DNA of 64,000 nucleotides from G963664115 sp965216035 (GTDB lineage Bacteria; Acidobacteriota; Terriglobia; 20CM-2-55-15). Below are positions 60,897 through 64,000 of the stretch, piece by piece; position 1 is the first letter of the stretch, and each line of letters opens with the position of its first letter. A program made the position numbers and the translations under genes. The notes under the pieces are model-generated. The model was not told the origin of the DNA. It saw nothing but the letters and a program-made list of their open reading frames with translations, and searched no databases. The stretch is from assembly GCA_965216035.1 (NCBI GenBank), contig CBDCFM010000014.1, positions 124,001 through 188,000 of the forward strand. Reading direction: 5' to 3'.

Positions 60897-61760
60897 CTAA
60901 GCAGTCATAAGGTTGGACTCCACATCGACCGGAGTCTTGTAGCCGATCGATGAGTGTATCCGTCTTTGATTATAGAAGCCTTCGATCCAGTCGACGATAT
61001 CGAGCCTGGCCAGGGCTCGAGTGTCGTAGCGCAGCTGATGGATGCGCTCGACTTTCAGCGTTTTGAAGAAGCTCTCCATGGGGGAGTTGTCCCAGCAATT
61101 GGCCCTCCGGCTCATCGATTGAATCATCCGGTAGTCTTTGATCAACCGCTGGTGGCTGTCGCTGGCGTATTGAGTGCCGCGATCCGAGTGCATGATCAGA
61201 CCCACAGCTGGCTTGCGACGCCAGTACGCCGACTTCAAGGCCTGGCAAACTAAGTCGGCCTTGATCCGATCACTCATCGACCAGCCCACGATTCTGCGGC
61301 TGGCCAGATCCATGACGCAGGCCAGATAGAGCCAGCCTTCGCCCGTGGCGATATAGGTGATGTCACCGAGCCATGCCTGATTGACTTGCCAGCCATCAAA
61401 GCGTCGATCCAGTATGTTGGAGGCGATCGGCTTGTGATGGGCCGAATCGGTCGTCACCCGATAGGGCCTCTTGTAGACCGGCCGCAGACCCTGTCGCTTC
61501 AGGCTATGGCGCACCCGTTCGTGGCCGACCTGAACACCCTGATCACGCAGCCCCCGCACGATCCGTGGCCGACCGTAGCTGCGCTTACTGCCCGCGTGAA
61601 TCGCCGCCACCTGGGCATCGAGTACCGCATTGGCCATTGAGCGATTACTGGGTGCTCGCTTATTTCTCTGGTAATACCCGGTCGGCGACACATCAAGCTG
61701 GCGGCACATTCGGGTCACGCTGTATTGGTCGCGATGTTCTTTGATCCAGGCATACTTCAC
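60897..61760 (-). CDS. IS3 transposase OrfB, copy 3
   Basis: Encodes 287 residues with GTG start overlapping the OrfA stop. HTH_21 region KRSYGRPRIVRGLRDQGVQV, then AWLGDITYIATGEGWLYLAC (first Asp), LIMHSDRGTQYASDSHQRLI (second Asp) and NCWDNSPMESFFKTLKVERI (Glu). The catalytic fold is complete, ending YNQRRIHSSIGYKTPVDVES. Confidence 0.92.
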   Translation of the reverse strand: MKYAWIKEHRDQYSVTRMCRQLDVSPTGYYQRNKRAPSNRSMANAVLDAQVAAIHAGSKRSYGRPRIVRGLRDQGVQVGHERVRHSLKRQGLRPVYKRPYRVTTDSAHHKPIASNILDRRFDGWQVNQAWLGDITYIATGEGWLYLACVMDLASRRIVGWSMSDRIKADLVCQALKSAYWRRKPAVGLIMHSDRGTQYASDSHQRLIKDYRMIQSMSRRANCWDNSPMESFFKTLKVERIHQLRYDTRALARLDIVDWIEGFYNQRRIHSSIGYKTPVDVESNLMTA

Positions 61761-62074
61761 CGCGACTCTTTCGCGAAATACGCCGCCGCTTTTTTTACGA
61801 TTTCTAAGTCCAGCTTCGTGCTCGCCAGCTCCCGGCGCAATCGGGTGTTCTCCGCCTCGGCCTCCGCCACTGATCGCTTCACCCCCACCGTGGCGCCATC
61901 AGCCGCCTTGAGCTTGCCTGCACGGCTTAGCTTGATCCAATTCCACAGACTCGAATCCGGAATGCCCAGTCGCTTCGCGGCACGGCTACCTCCGATCGAT
62001 TCGCCCAGCCTTACGGCCTCCACCTTGAACTCATCGGTGTACTGCCGATTCGGAACCCCATCCTTCTCGCCCAT
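61757..62074 (-). CDS. IS3 transposase OrfA, copy 3
   Basis: Encodes 105 residues. Helix-turn-helix in FKVEAVRLGESIGGSRAAKR and LGIPDSSLWNWIKLSRAG, coiled-coil in AEAENTRLRRELASTKLDLE, ending IVKKAAAYFAKESR. Contains the slippery run at 61790-61796. Confidence 0.92.
   Translation of the reverse strand: MGEKDGVPNRQYTDEFKVEAVRLGESIGGSRAAKRLGIPDSSLWNWIKLSRAGKLKAADGATVGVKRSVAEAEAENTRLRRELASTKLDLEIVKKAAAYFAKESR
61790..61796 (-). promoter_or_regulatory. -1 programmed frameshift site AAAAAAA
   Basis: Seven A (GTA AAA AAA GCG on the minus strand), in phase A-AAA-AAA with orfA. Slipping gives SGGVFRERVAVKYAW and joins OrfB. Confidence 0.8.
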
Positions 62075-62436
62075 TTTCGCCCTCCGTTCATCAAAAAGTT
62101 ATCAGCATTTTGATGTACGTGAAACCAGGGCAGGGTCACCTTCCGCAAACCAGGCGAATGAAAGAGTAGAGGGACCTGACCTATGAGCCACCAAGCGACA
62201 ACGAACCCCACTATGGCGGCGAATGCATTGAGCGCCTCTAACATTCCCGCGAGACTCGCCAGCCGTTCCCGGACCTCTCCATGGGATACGCATCATCGAT
62301 TGCATTTGCAAGACTTTGTGCTTTCCCGGGCTAAAACCATCTCCGTTTCCCATGGCATCAGGACGCACCGATCTAAGAGAATGACCAGAGGCCGCGTTCC
62401 ATTCTTCGTGTGCGTTTTAACGAGTCGCTGAAACTT

Positions 62437-62520
62437 GGCTAAACACTAAGAGGGAAGGAACTTGAGGTCAATCAAACAGTCACCTGCCTGTATCACCCCC
62501 TAACCTTCCATGTGGATCGT
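62437..62520 (-). promoter_or_regulatory. Orphan copy of the intact-kinase promoter region
   Basis: Matches 54925-55005: GGCTAAACACTAAGAGGGAA, GGTCAATCAAACAGTCACCT and TATCACCCCCTAACCTTCC. It contains TTGACC and TAGTGT with 17-base spacing, but no kinase head follows. The downstream DNA reads toward IS3 copy 3. Confidence 0.6.
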
Positions 62521-62639
62521 GTCAGTAAGACGACAACTGAACAATATACTGAACAAATTCCTGCCTAATACCAGCTAACACCGTCGCCTCAGAAGAAGTA
62601 GAGACAAGAAGAACCAACAAGATAACGTGTTTGAATTGT

Positions 62640-62678
62640 TGTGTGAAGCAGGCGCTCTTCCAACTGAGCTACGATCCC
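62640..62678 (-). tRNA. tRNA-Val (CAC) 5' half, broken at anticodon arm
   Basis: On the minus strand GGGATCGTAGCTCAGTTGGA then AGAGCGCCTGCTTCACAC: acceptor 5' strand, D-arm and the 5' part of the anticodon arm. The rest is missing; following DNA (AACAATTCAAACACG) does not form a T-arm. Anticodon would be CAC. This is a pseudogene fragment and possibly an integration scar. Confidence 0.6.
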
Positions 62679-62679
62679 A

Positions 62680-62941
62680 AACACATTAGATTCCTCAGTT
62701 TGCCACCACTGTTTTGTCAACCACGTCGGAAAAGTGGCCAATCGCTGCCAATTCGGCCGCGATCGTCTCCACTGCGGTCCGTTTCGCCGTATGATTGGAA
62801 GCGTTTTTCGGGATTGGACAGCTGATTTGCGCGAGAGGTTACCGGGCCGCATTCAGCGGTGCGATCATCGCCTCAACGCCTACAGTTTTTCCTACTGGCA
62901 TCATGATGAGTTGCCCCTCAGGGCCGCGAACTCTGAAATTC
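62680..62941. other. Interval without a supported gene
   Basis: Short frames only; nothing recognised. Confidence 0.4.
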
Positions 62942-63535
62942 TTACCCTGATCCGTCGGTCCATTCCACCGTACTCGAAGTGCCAACGTTTGAGTTCATTC
63001 GCCTCCCGGTGTCGGATCCCCTGATGAGGAGAGCTGCGAATCCAGGGAAGTACGCGATCGTCCAGGCGCCAAAGTGCACCATAAAATCCCAACCCTGTGG
63101 ATCGAAGGGAAACCAGATCCCCGAAACCAAGTAAAAGGCTATTCCAGCGGCAATGGCCGCAATCCCACCCCGTGTCAACGCAACGCGAAGCGCGACTCGA
63201 CGAAAGTGAAGACTTTCCTGCAATGCCCCGAGAGCTACCCAGACAGCGATCCAAAGCGGGAACATCACGGAAGGTCCCGCGAACGGAAGGAACGCATAGA
63301 AACCCACCGACGCTAGTGCACCGATCGCCGCTGCCCCGATGGCGCCAGCCAAGGGTCGTCTGGCCGGTGCACCCAGAATAAGGCCGACGCAGAGGAACAG
63401 AATCGCGCCGTGTATGACACCGTAGATTGCTGGGTGCGGCCGCGGAAGAACCGCTGCCCAGAGAAAGTCCCCAAACGTGCTGACTCCGGCCATCTTCAAG
63501 GCTGCTGCAATGGAAGCTGTCACGCCAGGCTTCAT
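62942..63535 (-). CDS. Small multipass membrane protein of unknown function
   Basis: Encodes 197 residues from the Met of MKPGVTASIAAALKMAGVST; a TTG further upstream is possible. Hydrophobic segments at about 40-60, 70-90, 100-120, 130-150 and 160-180 (GVIHGAILFLCVGLILGAPA, GFYAFLPFAGPSVMFPLWIA, GGIAAIAAGIAFYLVSGIWF). A His in VIHG and another in MVHFGAW are conserved-looking. Not assigned to a named family. Confidence 0.7.
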   Translation of the reverse strand: MKPGVTASIAAALKMAGVSTFGDFLWAAVLPRPHPAIYGVIHGAILFLCVGLILGAPARRPLAGAIGAAAIGALASVGFYAFLPFAGPSVMFPLWIAVWVALGALQESLHFRRVALRVALTRGGIAAIAAGIAFYLVSGIWFPFDPQGWDFMVHFGAWTIAYFPGFAALLIRGSDTGRRMNSNVGTSSTVEWTDGSG

Positions 63536-63675
63536 GGAATCGATCACTTTATCGCTTTCAGACAAAGACCGTTGTCATTAGATCGCAGACCCGCAGTTTC
63601 ACTCCCCATCCACCCTTACGAGTCGTGAAAATCTCAAGAAACCAAACCACGGGTGAGGATTGAGGATGCCACAGT
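63536..63675. other. Upstream region of the membrane protein gene
   Basis: No gene recognised; it leads into the inter-unit repeat starting at about 63676. Confidence 0.4.
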
Positions 63676-63780
63676 CGGTTCTCTGTATTGGCGACAATAC
63701 AGGACTTAAAAGCAATCCAGAGCTATCCAGGAAGGATCGAGCGGTATTTTCGGGGGTTGAACAGCCTATTTTCAGCGACC
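63676..63780. repeat. Inter-unit dyad and module (unit 11)
   Basis: GTATTGGCGACAATAC at 63685-63700 is a perfect palindrome with 6-bp arms and a GCGA loop, the best dyad in the window. The module (CAGGAAGGATCGAGCGGTAT, then TTTTCGGGGGTTGAACAGCC) follows. Confidence 0.7.
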
Positions 63781-63783
63781 CTT

Positions 63784-63830
63784 AGGGCACCTGAATCCGT
63801 TCCTTCAGTTCTTCAAACCAGGTCTGTCGG
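63784..63830 (-). pseudogene. Kinase C-terminal tail (unit 11)
   Basis: On the minus strand QTWFEELKERIQVP then stop, joined to the end of the next gene. No kinase body. Confidence 0.75.
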
Positions 63831-63972
63831 TTCGGCCGGTTGCAATCGATAGAGCGATGGATCGGCGACCACCACGTATACATACGTTGCAACGGTCATG
63901 ATTCCGACGATAATCAACGCAGCCAGCCGAGCGTAGAGACCGGGAGCCATCAGTATCCCCACGGCAATCTCG
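63813..63972 (-). pseudogene. C-terminal fragment of a DoxX-like membrane protein
   Basis: EIAVGILMAPGLYARLAALI, then IVGIMTVATYVYVVVADPSL and RLQPAEPTDLV. The hydrophobic helices and the ...LYRLQPAEP ending recall DoxX-type proteins. Its TGA stop (63815-63813) lies out of frame inside the kinase tail. The 5' part is cut by the IS256 end at 63973. Confidence 0.6.
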
Positions 63973-64000
63973 GAGTTATTGTCAAAAGTGGTGTTTAGGA
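63973..64000 (-). mobile_element. End of a third IS256 copy, running out of the window
   Basis: GAGTTATTGTCAAAAGTGG then TGTTTAGGA is identical to the IS256 right end at 19355-19382. The body lies beyond the window. Confidence 0.85.

Larger units (their letters stand above)
60890..62100 (-). mobile_element. IS3-family insertion sequence, copy 3
   Basis: Contains a full orfA/orfB pair in the normal -1 arrangement. Exact ends were not resolved. It is different in sequence from copies 1 and 2. Confidence 0.8.

Noticed and set aside
11675..63830. Integron-like gene cassette array with attC sites
   Set aside because: The repeated elements lack the paired GTTRRRY core sites of attC, no integron integrase is present, and the conserved flanks are coding ends and promoters of a kinase family.

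Overview
The window looks like a chromosomal segment of an Acidobacteriota-type bacterium, and the evidence for that is family content rather than a marker gene. It carries paralogous serine/threonine kinases fused to TolB/PD40 beta-propellers, a DUF5916 outer-membrane-type protein, the C-terminal end of a TIGR03436-type VWA protein, a MacB/ADOP-type permease start, SMP-30 and MBL-fold secreted enzymes and DUF6152. GC is moderately high, and most genes outside mobile elements are on the minus strand. The region is heavily eroded. It holds about a dozen insertion-sequence copies or remnants (IS3, IS6, IS21, IS30, IS256, IS1182 and ISNCY/IS1202-like), many frameshifted genes and several genes cut by insertions.

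Layout. 0-7 kb: a Yip1-like membrane protein, two exported proteins, an IS3 element, tRNA-Pro with a terminator, a 10-bp tandem repeat and a tightly overlapping three-gene operon resembling DUF6941 plus a HicB/HicA-like pair. 7-12.7 kb: a permease cut by IS6, an IS6-IS21-IS6 scar, a serine hydrolase, a frameshifted gluconolactonase and the first RidA unit. 12.7-20.7 kb: an inverted IS30 pair around a SnoaL gene and a slipin/NfeD operon, then two IS256 copies, one strongly decayed. 20.7-26.6 kb: a PP2C phosphatase, a SnoaL-like gene, thioredoxin, an IS256-type element, and an MBL hydrolase, SDR and TetR regulator that share one operator. 26.7-35 kb: a second IS3, a VWA remnant, an amidase, an ISNCY element, a cupin and a serine hydrolase. 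35-55 kb: the densest run of kinase-derived units, carrying DUF805/DUF6152, DUF1326/DUF2182, a cupin, an enoyl-CoA hydratase with an amidohydrolase, and a TraB protein, plus an FAD oxidoreductase split by IS1182 and the only intact kinase-TolB gene. 55-64 kb: a pilin-like protein, IS30, a second RidA unit, DUF5916, a third IS3 and a final tail followed by the start of another IS256 copy.

The main observation is a repeated architecture that I do not recognise as described. Unrelated cargo genes sit between a truncated kinase head (start codon plus 12 to about 134 codons) and a kinase C-terminal tail (consensus INIVLNWFEELKERVPVP), all on the minus strand. Six heads share the same sigma70-like promoter. 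Its -35 TTGACC and -10 TCTTAT or TCTCAT are 17 bases apart, and the -10 ends exactly 7 bases before the kinase ATG, which predicts leaderless transcripts. A 16-bp dyad (GTATTGGCGACSATAC) lies upstream. In two units the kinase-fragment stop overlaps the cargo start (ATGA), and in several the cargo stop lies directly against the tail. This could be a recombinational cassette family that uses kinase gene ends as conserved flanks, or the debris of repeated deletion and duplication among kinase paralogs. The sequence alone does not separate these.
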